A stretch of 64,000 nt of DNA from CAZJTL01 sp964548905 (lineage in GTDB: Bacteria > Cyanobacteriota > Cyanobacteriia > Cyanobacteriales > Xenococcaceae): the NCBI GenBank assembly GCA_964548905.1, contig CAZJTL010000001.1, positions 1 to 64,000 on the forward strand. The letters are read 5' to 3'. The first letter of the stretch is position 1; the number at the start of each line of letters is the position of its first letter. Positions 43,836 through 54,611 of the stretch are shown piece by piece. The position numbers and the translations under genes were made by a program. The notes below the pieces were generated by a model, which did not search any database, was not told the DNA's origin, and saw nothing but the letters and a program-made list of their open reading frames with translations.

Positions 43836-46800
43836 TTATTCCTCGTCGTCCCAATCGTCGCCCTCATCATCATAACTATCTGAGCTACTGAAGAATTCAT
43901 CCTCTTCTAGAGAAGAACCATAACCGATATCTTCATCACTAAAACCAGAAGGGCTGGTTCCAGCGTATTCTCTGGCAAGGCGATCGTCTAAGACTACATC
44001 TTCATCTTCATTCAAATCCGCATAGGAACGTCGAGGATAAAAATCGTCTCCTGGCATAACATCTTCTCGGGAACGCATACCACCTTCATAAGGTTCGCCA
44101 GCATAACCATACATGGAAGAGCCTCTGCCAAAGCTATCTCTGCCACCATTATCCATTTCATTGCGGCTATTTGCCATTTCTTCTGCGGTATTGAAACCAG
44201 TTCCTGCGGGAATCAAACGACCGATGATTACGTTTTCCTTCAAACCTCTGAGCCAATCAGATTTACCTTCGATCGCCGCTTCGGTTAAAACACGGGTAGT
44301 TTCTTGGAAACTTGCCGCACTAATAAAACTATCAGTATTCAAAGAAGCTTTAGTAATCCCCAATAATACAGGAGTATACTGAGCTGGCGCACCTCCAGTA
44401 ATCGACATAGCTTCGTTCACCTGTTCGATTTGGCGCAACTCTACGAGTTCGCCAGGTAGCATGGTTGTATCTCCACCATCGTCAACTCTAACTTTAGAAG
44501 TCATCTGACGGACAATTACTTCAATGTGTTTGTCAGAAATATCAATACCCTGACTTTGATACACCGACTGCACCTGATTGACTAAGAAAATTTGCGCTTT
44601 TTGCAAACCAATTAAGGCAGCTTCATAAACTCCTTTCTCGTGCAGGTAGTAATTAAAGAATACTTCGAGAATTTCGTGTGGATTAGCCGGTCCATCAGTT
44701 AAAGGTTCGGCTGGTCCAACTTGTTGACCGTCAGAAACCATGGCGTTTTGACCTGGACTGAGAGGATAATCGCTAACTACACCATCTGCTTCGAGGATTT
44801 TGATATCAACAGTTTCATCTTCTTCGTATACTACTTGGCACGCACCTGGACGACGGCTGAGGATACAAGCTTCTTTTGGTTTGCGAGCCTCTAGTAGCTC
44901 TTCAATTCGAGGTAAACCTTGAATAATATCACCCGTCTTAGCACGTTCAAAAATCAACAAGACGAGATTGTCGCCCCGTTGTACCAAATCCCCATCGTTG
45001 ATATGCAAAATTGCACCAGCAGACACTCGATAAGGGCGTGCTAGGCGCAGCGTTACTTTCTCCTTGCTTACTTTGGATACCTGTCCTGATTCAGGCAAAA
45101 TCACTCCTGGTGCTATTTCGGTTCCAGCGACCAATAATTCGCCAACTTTACATTTGGCATTAACCGCAGCAATCTCTACCAAATCGGCATTGCGAACGAT
45201 CAAGACACGGCGAATCGCTTCCCCTCCTTCGCGAATACCTCGAACTTCTCCTGGTTCTTTACATTGAATTTCAGTACGAGCAATCACTGCTCCTTTGGGA
45301 ATTTCTTGTCCGTCTTGAACTAATACGCGCGTCTGGGTGCTACCACTGTGAGGATCGTGGTCTGTATCGCGACGTAAGACCAAGGATTCTAAAATTACCA
45401 GTTGTAGACGTTGAATATCAGGATCGACTTCATCAGCTTTTAGCTCGATATCTGCGTTCAAATTAGCAGCAGTTGAGGATTCTAGCTCCTCGTTGGTATC
45501 GATTTCTAAGACTAGCTGAGTACTCAACAGAGCAATGCCGTCTACTGATTTAACTCGTTCGCCATCTTTGTAAAAGAGTCTCTGTACCGATCGCAGCTCG
45601 ATCTGGCGACCATCTTCATGGTTAATTGATGCCTGAGAAGGTGCGGCTGGCTCGTTAGATACTTGGTATTCCTGTACGGGACGTAGCAACATTGCCATCC
45701 CTTCAGTAGTTTCTAAGAATTCTACATACCTCAGTTCGGAGACAGTAACCCCAGGTAGGACTTCCGTTCCTGGTTGAACTAGCTGTTCTTTTAAGCTCTC
45801 TAAAACTTGATCGACTAGATGAACTTCACCTGGTTTAATAATAATTTCACGGAGAATGTCATTTTTCTGAACTACTTCGACAATCCCTGAAGATTGGCAG
45901 AATACGTCTTTAACAACTTCCGTACCAGCTTCAACCTGTTGTCCGTCTTCCACTAGCAACAAGGAAATATCTTTATTCACTTCATGACTTTCTTCGGGAA
46001 TCCAGAGGATAGTTCCTCCTTGAGCCACTTCGTAGCCTTGTTTGCGACTACCTTTGGAAATTTCTACGCCAGCATATTTAATGATGCCACCAGTATTGGT
46101 TTTATAGCGATCGTCGATTAGTTCGGCAACTACTTGATGATTTTGTACTTTTGTCCCAGGCGTTGCTTTAAGCAAGAAGCGCTGTTTGTCAGCCGTATCA
46201 ATTACGTACTGTTCGCGACCACCCGTACTTTCGACGTGTACTTCAGCGCGATCGAGTAATACCGAAGCTGTAATAATTTCAATTTCACGGCTGTTGGGGG
46301 TCATCCGCACTACACCACCACTAGCAGAAACTAATTTTGTCTCGGCTAGTATCGTACCAACATCTACTGTATCGCCATTTTTAACTACAGGTTCTGCACC
46401 AGGAAGTAAGTTATAGACTTCACCCGATAAAATCCAGAGCAAACCAGGTCTTTGAGCGATTCTGGTGGTATTTCCTTGACGGTCTGTTTTTTCTTCGGGG
46501 ATGAGGTTGGCAAATAATACCTCTCCAGCTAAATCGGAAGCAACGTCTTTAGCAGCTCTTTCTGTAGAACGCTGTAATTTGATTAGGGCTACTTCTGCTA
46601 AGAATTGTCCTGCTTCGACCTTAGCCCCATCTTCGACAAATACCAGAGAACCAGCAGTCAAATTATAACTCAAGGAGCTTTTATCTCCTTTCTTTTTCCC
46701 AGGCTCATCTAGGGTCAAAACTAAATCTCCAGGTACTTCTACCTGTTCTCTTTCATCTCCATGGCGAGTACGTACCTTACGGGTGGTTAAACCCTTTGTA

Positions 46801-47873
46801 TATTTAACTGTACCAGCTTTTTCTGCCTTAACTTGGCGAGCTACTTCTCCAGTAAATACACCGCCTGTGTGGAAGGTACGCATGGTTAACTGAGTACCAG
46901 GTTCGCCGATCGACTGAGCGGCAATAATACCGACAGCTTCTCCCATATCTACCATGCTACCGTGAGCCAAAGACCAGCCGTAGCAATGCTGACAAACGGA
47001 GCGAGCCGCTTCACAGGTAAGGGGTGAGCGTACCATAACTGATTCGACGCGAGCGCCAATTTCTTGAGCTAGATCGGCATCGATCGCCTGGTTGCGCTCG
47101 GCAAATACTTCTCCTGTTTTCGGATCGACTACATCTCTAGCTAATACTCTTCCCAACAGGCGATCGGCGAGGGGAATCAAGATGCGATCGCCATCTTTCA
47201 TGGCTTGGACAGTAATACCTCGTTGAGTCAAGCAGTCGGTTTCGCGCACGATTACGTCTTGGGCTACGTCAACCAAGCGTCGGGTTAAGTAACCAGAATC
47301 CGCCGTTCGCAGTGCTGTATCTACCAATCCTTTTCTCGCACCATAGGAGGAGATAATATACTCAGTTACAGTCAATCCTTCACGGAAGTTAGTTTTAATG
47401 GGAATGTCAATAATTTCCCCTTGAGGATCTGCCATCAGTCCGCGCATTCCCACCAACTGACGGACTTGAGACAAATTACCTCTCGCTCCGCTAAATGCCA
47501 TCATATAGACGGAGTTAAGCGGATCGGTTTCGCGAAAATTGCGTACCACTTCATCTTTGAGTGCTTCGGAGGTACTGTTCCAAGTATCGATTACTTTTTG
47601 AAAGCGCTCAACTTCGGTGATTTCTCCACGAGCATAACGCTCTTCTGTTTTGCGAATTTCTTCTTCAGTCGCTTCAAGCATCTGGCGCTTGATTGGTGGA
47701 ACTTGTAGATCGTCCACACTAATTGAAACTCCTGCTTTGGTGGCGAAGCGAAAACCTAATTCTTTGAGTTTATCCGCCATCGTTGCACAACGGGCGCTAC
47801 CGTAACTAGTATAAGCCCAGGCCATTAAACTTTTGAGACGACCTTTATCAACAATTCGGTTATAAAATTTCAT
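43836..47873 (-). CDS. rpoC2: RNA polymerase subunit beta-double-prime (RpoC2)
   Basis: C-terminal part of the split beta-prime subunit of cyanobacterial RNA polymerase, 1345 residues. The zinc site is in LTCEAARSVCQHCYGW, the trigger-loop region in GEPGTQLTMRTFHTGG. Downstream of this lies the very large lineage-specific insertion (SI3, a chain of sandwich-barrel domains) before the conserved C-terminal clamp parts (ARKPKEACILSR, KSDWLRGLKENVIIGRLIPAGTG). The tail is strongly acidic. It is the last gene of the operon, with a terminator after it. Confidence 0.97.
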   Translation of the reverse strand: MKFYNRIVDKGRLKSLMAWAYTSYGSARCATMADKLKELGFRFATKAGVSISVDDLQVPPIKRQMLEATEEEIRKTEERYARGEITEVERFQKVIDTWNSTSEALKDEVVRNFRETDPLNSVYMMAFSGARGNLSQVRQLVGMRGLMADPQGEIIDIPIKTNFREGLTVTEYIISSYGARKGLVDTALRTADSGYLTRRLVDVAQDVIVRETDCLTQRGITVQAMKDGDRILIPLADRLLGRVLARDVVDPKTGEVFAERNQAIDADLAQEIGARVESVMVRSPLTCEAARSVCQHCYGWSLAHGSMVDMGEAVGIIAAQSIGEPGTQLTMRTFHTGGVFTGEVARQVKAEKAGTVKYTKGLTTRKVRTRHGDEREQVEVPGDLVLTLDEPGKKKGDKSSLSYNLTAGSLVFVEDGAKVEAGQFLAEVALIKLQRSTERAAKDVASDLAGEVLFANLIPEEKTDRQGNTTRIAQRPGLLWILSGEVYNLLPGAEPVVKNGDTVDVGTILAETKLVSASGGVVRMTPNSREIEIITASVLLDRAEVHVESTGGREQYVIDTADKQRFLLKATPGTKVQNHQVVAELIDDRYKTNTGGIIKYAGVEISKGSRKQGYEVAQGGTILWIPEESHEVNKDISLLLVEDGQQVEAGTEVVKDVFCQSSGIVEVVQKNDILREIIIKPGEVHLVDQVLESLKEQLVQPGTEVLPGVTVSELRYVEFLETTEGMAMLLRPVQEYQVSNEPAAPSQASINHEDGRQIELRSVQRLFYKDGERVKSVDGIALLSTQLVLEIDTNEELESSTAANLNADIELKADEVDPDIQRLQLVILESLVLRRDTDHDPHSGSTQTRVLVQDGQEIPKGAVIARTEIQCKEPGEVRGIREGGEAIRRVLIVRNADLVEIAAVNAKCKVGELLVAGTEIAPGVILPESGQVSKVSKEKVTLRLARPYRVSAGAILHINDGDLVQRGDNLVLLIFERAKTGDIIQGLPRIEELLEARKPKEACILSRRPGACQVVYEEDETVDIKILEADGVVSDYPLSPGQNAMVSDGQQVGPAEPLTDGPANPHEILEVFFNYYLHEKGVYEAALIGLQKAQIFLVNQVQSVYQSQGIDISDKHIEVIVRQMTSKVRVDDGGDTTMLPGELVELRQIEQVNEAMSITGGAPAQYTPVLLGITKASLNTDSFISAASFQETTRVLTEAAIEGKSDWLRGLKENVIIGRLIPAGTGFNTAEEMANSRNEMDNGGRDSFGRGSSMYGYAGEPYEGGMRSREDVMPGDDFYPRRSYADLNEDEDVVLDDRLAREYAGTSPSGFSDEDIGYGSSLEEDEFFSSSDSYDDEGDDWDDEE

Positions 47874-47967
47874 TTTTTCTGCCGATTTTTAGATAGATGA
47901 CTGGTAATTAGTGGCGAGTAAGGAGTGACAGGGGAGAGCTGAATCTCCTTGTCACTTCCAGCCTCCC

Positions 47968-49908
47968 TCAGACTTCCAATGCTTCTTGGATAGCTTTGTT
48001 GTAGATAATTCTGCCTGTTGTTGTGCGAACGTATTGGGAAACATGCTCGCCATGGGCTGTTTCTTTGACGATTCTCTCCCGATATTTTTTCAAAATACAG
48101 CCATCGCTGAGAGTTTGCTGCTCCAGTATTTCTGTATCGGGCTTGTCTGTTTCTACTTCTCCATCATAACGTATCCAAATATAATCATGGAGATGCAAAT
48201 GACCTTGTTCGTAAGCTTTAAAGGCATCGTCTATACCTGCGAAATAAGGTTCTTGTTTGCCGAGCGCGGCTGGATTTTCTGCGGTTAAGTAGTAACACCC
48301 CAAAACCATATCCTGAGAGGGTGCAACGATTGGTCTGCCAGTTGCTGGAGACAAAATATTGTGACAAGCTAACATTAACAGTCTTGCTTCTGATTGCGCT
48401 TCCAAGGATAGGGGTACGTGAACTGCCATTTGGTCGCCATCAAAGTCAGCATTAAACGCTGGACAAACTAAAGGATGCAACTGAATGGCTCTTCCGTCTA
48501 CCAAGATTGGCTCAAACGCTTGAATGCCGAGACGGTGTAGGGTCGGAGCGCGGTTGAGTAGAACTGGATGCCCTGTAATTACTTCTTTGAGTACTTCCCA
48601 AACAGTGGGGTCGCCTCTTTGAATCAGCTTTTTGGCAGCCTTAATATTATTGACCATACCGCTATGAATCAGGCGGTGAATCACAAAAGGTTGAAACAGC
48701 TCGATCGCCATTTCTCTGGGCAAACCGCACTGAAAGATTTTCAGTTTTGGACCAACCACAATGACAGAACGTCCAGAATAGTCAACCCGCTTACCCAAAA
48801 GGTTTTGACGGAAGCGTCCCTGTTTCCCTTCAATAATATCGGAGAGAGATTTTAAGGGTCGGTTGTTAGCTCCTACTACGGTTCGACCGCGACGACCGTT
48901 ATCAATCAAAGCGTCTACTGCTTCTTGCAACATTCTCTTTTCGTTGCGAACAATAATTTCTGGAGCCAGAATTTCTTGTAATCTTGCCAGACGGTTGTTG
49001 CGGTTGATGACACGACGGTAGAGGTCGTTTAAGTCGGAGGTGGCAAAACGACCGCCATCAAGCTGCACCATCGGACGTAAATCGGGAGGAATCACGGGAA
49101 TAACCGTCAGTACCATCCACTCTGGACGAGCATTGGTAGCTACAAAGTTGTCAATCACGCGCAAACGCTTGATCAGTTTCGCTCTTTTTTGCCCTTTAGC
49201 GTTGACAATTTCTTCTCTTAATCTTTCTGCTTCCGACTCTAACTCTACTTCTTCTAGCAAACGTTGAATCGCTTCTGCGCCAATGCCAACTTCTACGCCA
49301 ATTAATTCTGAATCTTCGCTGTAGAGTTGTTCTTCAATTTCGATCCACTGATCTTCGGTCAGCAGTTGCTTATAGGTGAGATTTTGAGCGTTACCTGGAT
49401 CGAGGACGACGTAGGCGTTGAAATAAACAATCTGCTCCACATCTCTGAGGGGCATATCCAAAATAATGGCGATGTAGCTAGGAATGCCCTTGAGATACCA
49501 AACGTGAGTAACGGGAGCGGCTAGCTTAATATACCCCATGCGGTGGCGACGCACGCGAGATTCGGTCACTTCCACACCGCAACGTTCGCAGACAATGCCA
49601 CGATGGCGCACTCTTTTATATTTACCACAATGGCATTCCCAATCCTTAGCCGGTCCAAAGATCCGCTCGCAGAATAACCCATCCATTTCTGGTTTGAGGG
49701 TTCTGTAGTTGATGGTTTCTGGTTTGGTCACTTCACCCACTAGTTGACCGTTGGGCAAAGTCCGCTCGCCCCAAGTACGAATGCGATCGGGGGAGGCAAT
49801 TCCTATTTTGACGTAGTCAAATCGCTGCTCTAGCTGATTTCTCATATCTGGTGACTGGTGATTGAAGTTTGGCAATCGGTAGTTGCTTGAAGATGAAACT
49901 CCTACCAA
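47968..49908 (-). CDS. rpoC1: RNA polymerase subunit gamma (RpoC1)
   Basis: N-terminal part of the split beta-prime, 646 residues. The zinc ribbon is CHCGKYKRVRHRGIVCERCG. The catalytic Mg-binding loop is FNADFDGDQMAVH, and the rudder/lid region is RFRQNLLGKRVDYSGRSVI. The product contributes the catalytic aspartates to the active centre. It lies 22 bases downstream of rpoB and 94 bases upstream of rpoC2. The split is a hallmark of cyanobacteria and plastids. Confidence 0.97.
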   Translation of the reverse strand: MVGVSSSSNYRLPNFNHQSPDMRNQLEQRFDYVKIGIASPDRIRTWGERTLPNGQLVGEVTKPETINYRTLKPEMDGLFCERIFGPAKDWECHCGKYKRVRHRGIVCERCGVEVTESRVRRHRMGYIKLAAPVTHVWYLKGIPSYIAIILDMPLRDVEQIVYFNAYVVLDPGNAQNLTYKQLLTEDQWIEIEEQLYSEDSELIGVEVGIGAEAIQRLLEEVELESEAERLREEIVNAKGQKRAKLIKRLRVIDNFVATNARPEWMVLTVIPVIPPDLRPMVQLDGGRFATSDLNDLYRRVINRNNRLARLQEILAPEIIVRNEKRMLQEAVDALIDNGRRGRTVVGANNRPLKSLSDIIEGKQGRFRQNLLGKRVDYSGRSVIVVGPKLKIFQCGLPREMAIELFQPFVIHRLIHSGMVNNIKAAKKLIQRGDPTVWEVLKEVITGHPVLLNRAPTLHRLGIQAFEPILVDGRAIQLHPLVCPAFNADFDGDQMAVHVPLSLEAQSEARLLMLACHNILSPATGRPIVAPSQDMVLGCYYLTAENPAALGKQEPYFAGIDDAFKAYEQGHLHLHDYIWIRYDGEVETDKPDTEILEQQTLSDGCILKKYRERIVKETAHGEHVSQYVRTTTGRIIYNKAIQEALEV

Positions 49909-49930
49909 TTACCTGGTTAAAGAATGAAAA

Positions 49931-52900
49931 TTACTCAACTTCCTTGTCTTGGAGGTCTTCCCTGGTTAGAGATTCGTAGGTAGGACGGCTGGGAGTGCGA
50001 CGAGCGCTATCTGCCATCAAGTCTACTTCTGGATCGCGGCTAGTTCCGTCTTCTAAAGTTTCTACTTTGTGGACGGCAATATCTAGCCCTAGAGATTGCA
50101 GTTCTCGCATCAGTACCTTGAAGGACTCTGGAGTGCCAGGACGAGGGATGGGTTTTCCTTTGACGATCGCGTTGAGAGCTTCGTTACGTCCTTGCATGTC
50201 ATCGGATTTAACGGTGAGCAACTCCTGCAATGTATAAGCCGCGCCGTATGCTTCCAATGCCCATACTTCCATTTCTCCAAAGCGCTGACCGCCTTGTTGT
50301 GCTTTTCCACCCAGAGGTTGTTGAGTAACCAAAGAGTATGGCCCTGTAGAACGAGCGTGAATTTTGTCGTCTACTAAGTGGACGAGTTTGAGCATGTAAG
50401 CTTTACCAACGGTGATCGGGCGATCGAACGCTTCGCCAGTACGTCCGTCAAAGAGCTGGATTTTACCTGGAGTTTCAGGCTCGTAACACCAGTCTTTACC
50501 AGGCTTGCGAGAGGCTTCGCCCAATTTTCCGTGGACAGTCTCGCGCGAGGATTCTTCTCCATACATTTCGTCAAAAGGTGTTACCTTAAAGCGCATACCT
50601 AGGTTTTCTCCTGCCCATCCCAACAGACATTCAAAAACTTGTCCTACGTTCATCCGTGAAGGCACACCCAGAGGATTGAGAACAATATCGACCGATCTGC
50701 CATCTGGTAAATAAGGCATATCCTCAAGGGGCAAAATGCGAGAAATAATCCCCTTGTTACCGTGTCTTCCTGCCATTTTGTCGCCTACTTGAATCTTCCG
50801 TTTTTGCGCGACGTAGATTCTCACGACCATGTTGGCACCAGGAGGTAATTCATCTCCTTGCTCTCTGGTGAAGACGCGCACGTCAACTACCCGACCTTTT
50901 TCGCCGTTAGGAACGCGCAAAGAATTATCTCTGACATCTCTGGCTTTCTCACCAAAAATCGCTCTTAACAGCTTTTCTTCTGGAGGCTGATCGGACTCAC
51001 CTTTTGGTGTTACTTTCCCAACTAAAATATCTCCTGCTTCTACCCAAGCGCCAATGTGAATGATGCCGCGTTCGTCTAGATTTCTGAGGGCATCTTCGCT
51101 AACGTTAGGAATTTCACGGGTAATTTCTTCTGGCCCGAGTTTGGTTTGACGCGCTTCAATTTCATATTTTTCAACGTGAATACTAGTGTAAACATCGTCA
51201 TAAACTAAGCGTTCGCTGATTAAAATCGCGTCTTCATAGTTGTAGCCTTCCCAAGGCATGTACGCGACCAGAATATTCTGTCCTAGAGCTAATTCACCAC
51301 CTTCTGTAGCGGAGCCATCTGCCAACACTTGTCCTGGAACTACATCTTCACCCACATAAACTAGGGGTCTTTGATTTAAACAGGTATCTTGGTTGGAGCG
51401 CTGATATTTTTGCAATTCGTATTCTAGCTCAGTGCCATCGAATTGCCCTTCACTATCCTCGGTAGGAGCGCTACTAACTTTGACTTTGATGGTGTTGGCA
51501 TCCACAAAACTGACTATGCCATAGGTACGTGAAACTACTACCATCCCCGAGTCACGAGCGGCTTGCGCTTCCAACCCAGTTCCAACCAAAGGACGTTCTG
51601 GTCGCAGTAGGGGAACTGCTTGACGCTGCATGTTTGAACCCATCAAAGCGCGGTTAGCGTCGTCGTGTTCGAGGAAAGGAATTAAGGAGGTAGCTACGGA
51701 GACAATCTGGAGAGGGGAAACGGCTGCATAATCTACTTGTTCTGGGGTAGTGGTTGTAAATTCCTGGCGATAGCGAACTGGAACACTAGTACCAAGGATA
51801 TTGCCCTCTTCATCTGTGGCAACGTCTCCAGGCGCAACTCTGAGGTCGTCTTCTTCACCTGCTGTCAGATAGACGTGGGATAAGTCTCGACGCACTCGCC
51901 CGTTTTCTACTTGATAGTAAGGAGTTTCGATAAATCCGTAGGCATTAACTCGCGCGTAAGTAGCCAACGAACCGATCAAACCTGCGTTAGGACCTTCAGG
52001 TGTTTCCACGGGACAGATACGACCGTAGTGAGAGGGGTGAATATCCCGGACGGCGAATCCAGCTCTTTCTCTGGTCAATCCACCAGGCCCTAGAGCGCTC
52101 AGACGACGCTTGTGGGTTAGCTCGGCGAGGGGATTAGTCTGATCCATGAATTGAGATAGTTGAGACGAGCCAAAGAACTCTTTAATCGCTGCCACTAAGG
52201 GTTTGGGATTGACCAAAGCAGCAGGGGTAAGAGTATCTGCTTCGCTGACTGTCATCCGTTCGCGAATAATTCTTTCTAAGCGGTTTAAACCTACTCGAAC
52301 TTGATTTTGTAATAATTCGCCCACAGAACGAACGCGACGGTTGCCCAGGTGGTCGATATCATCGGTATTACCCGCGTCAAATTCCAAGTTAACTAGGTAG
52401 TCGATCGCTGCCAAAATATCAACAGGAGTCAGAACTCTAGTAGTTTCTGGTACGTTTAAGCGCAGCTTTTTGTTGAGCTTGTAACGACCAACTCTGCCCA
52501 AGTCGTAACGCTTGGCATCAAAGAAGCGAGATTCTAGTAATTGCTGTCCGCCATTAACTGTAGGTGGCTCACCAGGACGTAATTTCCGATAAAGCTCTAG
52601 GAGTGCTTCTTCTTCACTAGGATTGCCTTCCTTGTCAAGGGTTTTTTGATAAAAATCGGGATGGCGCAAACCATCAAAGATTTCGTTGTCCGATAAGCCG
52701 ATCGCCTTGAGCAATACCTGCGCTGAAAGCTTGCGAGTTTTATCGATGCGAACCCACACCAAACCGTTTTTGTCAGTTTCAAACTTTAACCAAGCTCCTC
52801 GGTTGGGAATTAGTGAGGCTGAATAGGTTCTTCTTCCGTTTTTATCGGTTTCTGCTTTGTAATAAACTCCAGGGGAACGAACAATTTGATTGACAATAAC

Positions 52901-53251
52901 TCGTTCTGCCCCGTTAATAATAAAAGTACCGCGATCGGTCATCAAGGGAAGGTCGCCGATGAACACCTCCATTTCCTTGATTTCACCAGTTTCTTTGTTG
53001 ATTAAGCGCGTGGGAACGTACATTTGGACGTTGTAGGTACTGTCTCGGCGTTTGGCTTCGTCTACACTGTACTTCGGTTCTTTGAGTTTGTAGTTTTCGC
53101 CGATAAAGTGCAACTCAAATTTGCCTGTATAATCAGTGATAGGCGAAAAACTGTTGAGTTCTTCGATTAATCCTTCTTCCAGAAACCAGCGAAAGCTAGA
53201 ACGCTGAATTTCGATCAAATCAGGTAAAAGATTGTAAGTTAGGTTGGTCAT
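49931..53251 (-). CDS. rpoB: RNA polymerase subunit beta (RpoB)
   Basis: A 1106-residue beta subunit, the normal cyanobacterial size. Recognisable parts are the rifampicin-binding region (FMDQTNPLAELTHKRRLSALGPGG), DGYNYEDAILISERL-type active-site sequence (here WEGYNYEDAILISE), VGDKMAGRHGNKGIIS and the C-terminal clamp WALEAYGAAYTLQELLTVKSDD. The operon continues into rpoC1 and rpoC2. A 414-base leader separates it from tatD. Confidence 0.98.
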   Translation of the reverse strand: MTNLTYNLLPDLIEIQRSSFRWFLEEGLIEELNSFSPITDYTGKFELHFIGENYKLKEPKYSVDEAKRRDSTYNVQMYVPTRLINKETGEIKEMEVFIGDLPLMTDRGTFIINGAERVIVNQIVRSPGVYYKAETDKNGRRTYSASLIPNRGAWLKFETDKNGLVWVRIDKTRKLSAQVLLKAIGLSDNEIFDGLRHPDFYQKTLDKEGNPSEEEALLELYRKLRPGEPPTVNGGQQLLESRFFDAKRYDLGRVGRYKLNKKLRLNVPETTRVLTPVDILAAIDYLVNLEFDAGNTDDIDHLGNRRVRSVGELLQNQVRVGLNRLERIIRERMTVSEADTLTPAALVNPKPLVAAIKEFFGSSQLSQFMDQTNPLAELTHKRRLSALGPGGLTRERAGFAVRDIHPSHYGRICPVETPEGPNAGLIGSLATYARVNAYGFIETPYYQVENGRVRRDLSHVYLTAGEEDDLRVAPGDVATDEEGNILGTSVPVRYRQEFTTTTPEQVDYAAVSPLQIVSVATSLIPFLEHDDANRALMGSNMQRQAVPLLRPERPLVGTGLEAQAARDSGMVVVSRTYGIVSFVDANTIKVKVSSAPTEDSEGQFDGTELEYELQKYQRSNQDTCLNQRPLVYVGEDVVPGQVLADGSATEGGELALGQNILVAYMPWEGYNYEDAILISERLVYDDVYTSIHVEKYEIEARQTKLGPEEITREIPNVSEDALRNLDERGIIHIGAWVEAGDILVGKVTPKGESDQPPEEKLLRAIFGEKARDVRDNSLRVPNGEKGRVVDVRVFTREQGDELPPGANMVVRIYVAQKRKIQVGDKMAGRHGNKGIISRILPLEDMPYLPDGRSVDIVLNPLGVPSRMNVGQVFECLLGWAGENLGMRFKVTPFDEMYGEESSRETVHGKLGEASRKPGKDWCYEPETPGKIQLFDGRTGEAFDRPITVGKAYMLKLVHLVDDKIHARSTGPYSLVTQQPLGGKAQQGGQRFGEMEVWALEAYGAAYTLQELLTVKSDDMQGRNEALNAIVKGKPIPRPGTPESFKVLMRELQSLGLDIAVHKVETLEDGTSRDPEVDLMADSARRTPSRPTYESLTREDLQDKEVE

Positions 53252-53665
53252 CGTCTCCAGAATTCTCCCTTTGCTTCCAGGGTTTGATTTTTGCAGTCGC
53301 TCTCTACAGTTCGCAGAAAAACAGCTTGTTTAGAAAAAAAAACTACCAATGCCAGATCGTGGCTTTGGTCAATACTTTATTGGGCGCTAGTTTTTCTCAA
53401 AAAAAAATTGTCACTTTTGTTTTTTTTATACCAAAATAAAATTCAAAGATGCTACAGATGCTAGGCTGGTTAAAAAATTAACTAAGTATATTAATTGTCG
53501 CTTCAGTTGGATTTGATGTTAGAGTTTTTAGAGACGCAAGTGATAGCTACTTAGCTAAACATTTATAAGTGTTAGTTCGATCTTGTCTGGAATTACTCTT
53601 CACCATAGCTGTGCTAATCAATTCAATATAGATAGATAGATGAAGCCAACTAGATAAACACAGGC
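53252..53665. other. leader region between tatD and rpoB
   Basis: About 410 bases upstream of rpoB, AT-rich with several runs of T on the minus strand (around 53330-53345 and 53400-53430). A partial promoter, TTGACC near 53375 on the minus strand, lacks a convincing -10. I see no gene and no recognised RNA element; an rpoB leader with attenuation is possible but unsupported. Confidence 0.4.
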
Positions 53666-54514
53666 TTACTGAGTCAAAGAGAAAGAATTATCTAGCAATC
53701 TCGATTTTCCCTGAGTTGTTGCCGTCGATTCTTCTCCTAGGGAAATTCCAAACAGTTTACAGGCATTTTCCGTGGTTTGCTCGGCTAACTCTTCTAGAGA
53801 AACTTGACGCACAGCAGCCAAACATTCGGCTACATAACGGACATAAGCAGGTTCATTGGTTTTACCTCGTTTGGGGTTTGGCGCTAGAAAAGGGCAATCT
53901 GTTTCGATTAACAGGCGATCGCTGGGTACTATCGCCGCCGCTTCTCGAAGTTGTTGGGCATTCTTGAAGGTAACTATGCCACTAAAACTAATATAAAAAC
54001 CCAAATCCAAAAAAGTTTTAGTTTCCTCTGGGGTTCCGCCCCAACAATGCATAACACCACCGACATTACCCCTGGTTTGACCAAAATCTACGAGGATTTC
54101 TTGTAAACTGGAGGCTGCATCTCGGCAGTGAATGATTACTGGTTTGTTTAGTTTTAGCGCAATTTTCAACTGTGCCTCAAACACCAGTTTTTGTTGCTCC
54201 TTGTTTTCTGCTTTATAAAAATCCAATCCCATCTCGCCAATAGCGACCACTCTAGCATCTGAGCTGGCTAGCTCAATAATCTGCTCAAAAGTCAAATCGT
54301 TCCACAAGTGGGCATCGAGAGGATGCAAGCCTACGGAAAAGTATAATTCGGGAAAACGATCTGCTAAAGCTTTGATGCTTTGGAATTCCCCTGGCTCGAC
54401 ACAAGAGTGGATCAAACGAACCACACCAGCTTCCTGCCAACGAGTTTGCAGTAAATTTAAATTCTCCTGAAAGACATCAAAGTTTAGATGAACGTGGGTA
54501 TCGATTAACTGCAT
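53666..54514 (-). CDS. tatD: TatD-family metal-dependent hydrolase (DNase)
   Basis: About 282 residues from the ATG at 54514, where the canonical start MQLIDTHVHLNFD begins; an in-frame start nine codons earlier is possible. The metal ligands are in DTHVHL, the Glu in IGEMGLDFY, His in PVIIHCRDA, His in GVMHCWGG and Asp in IETDCPFLAP. TatD proteins are 3'-5' exonucleases on DNA or RNA. The tail after the domain (about 25 residues) is Ser/Thr-rich. The order rpsT-tatD-rpoB is typical of cyanobacteria. Confidence 0.94.
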   Translation of the reverse strand: MQLIDTHVHLNFDVFQENLNLLQTRWQEAGVVRLIHSCVEPGEFQSIKALADRFPELYFSVGLHPLDAHLWNDLTFEQIIELASSDARVVAIGEMGLDFYKAENKEQQKLVFEAQLKIALKLNKPVIIHCRDAASSLQEILVDFGQTRGNVGGVMHCWGGTPEETKTFLDLGFYISFSGIVTFKNAQQLREAAAIVPSDRLLIETDCPFLAPNPKRGKTNEPAYVRYVAECLAAVRQVSLEELAEQTTENACKLFGISLGEESTATTQGKSRLLDNSFSLTQ

Positions 54515-54611
54515 TTGACCCGTCTGTCTCAATTTTGCCAACTTGTTTTGTGTTCCTGGCAGCTTAACTCTACTTGAGTTCAGGTGAATTTAAGCTTATG
54601 AAATCAATTTT

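Noticed and set aside
47986..48288. Plus-strand frame opposite the end of rpoC1
   Set aside because: Antisense to a certain gene, no recognisable domain.
53370..53410. Promoter candidate upstream of rpoB
   Set aside because: TTGACC has no acceptable -10 partner at 16-18 bases.
54562..54597. Inverted repeat AGCTTAA/TTAAGCT between tatD and rpsT
   Set aside because: Only seven bases, loop over 20 bases and no T run; its GAGTTCAGGT core is not the same as the GAACTCAGGTTA motif.
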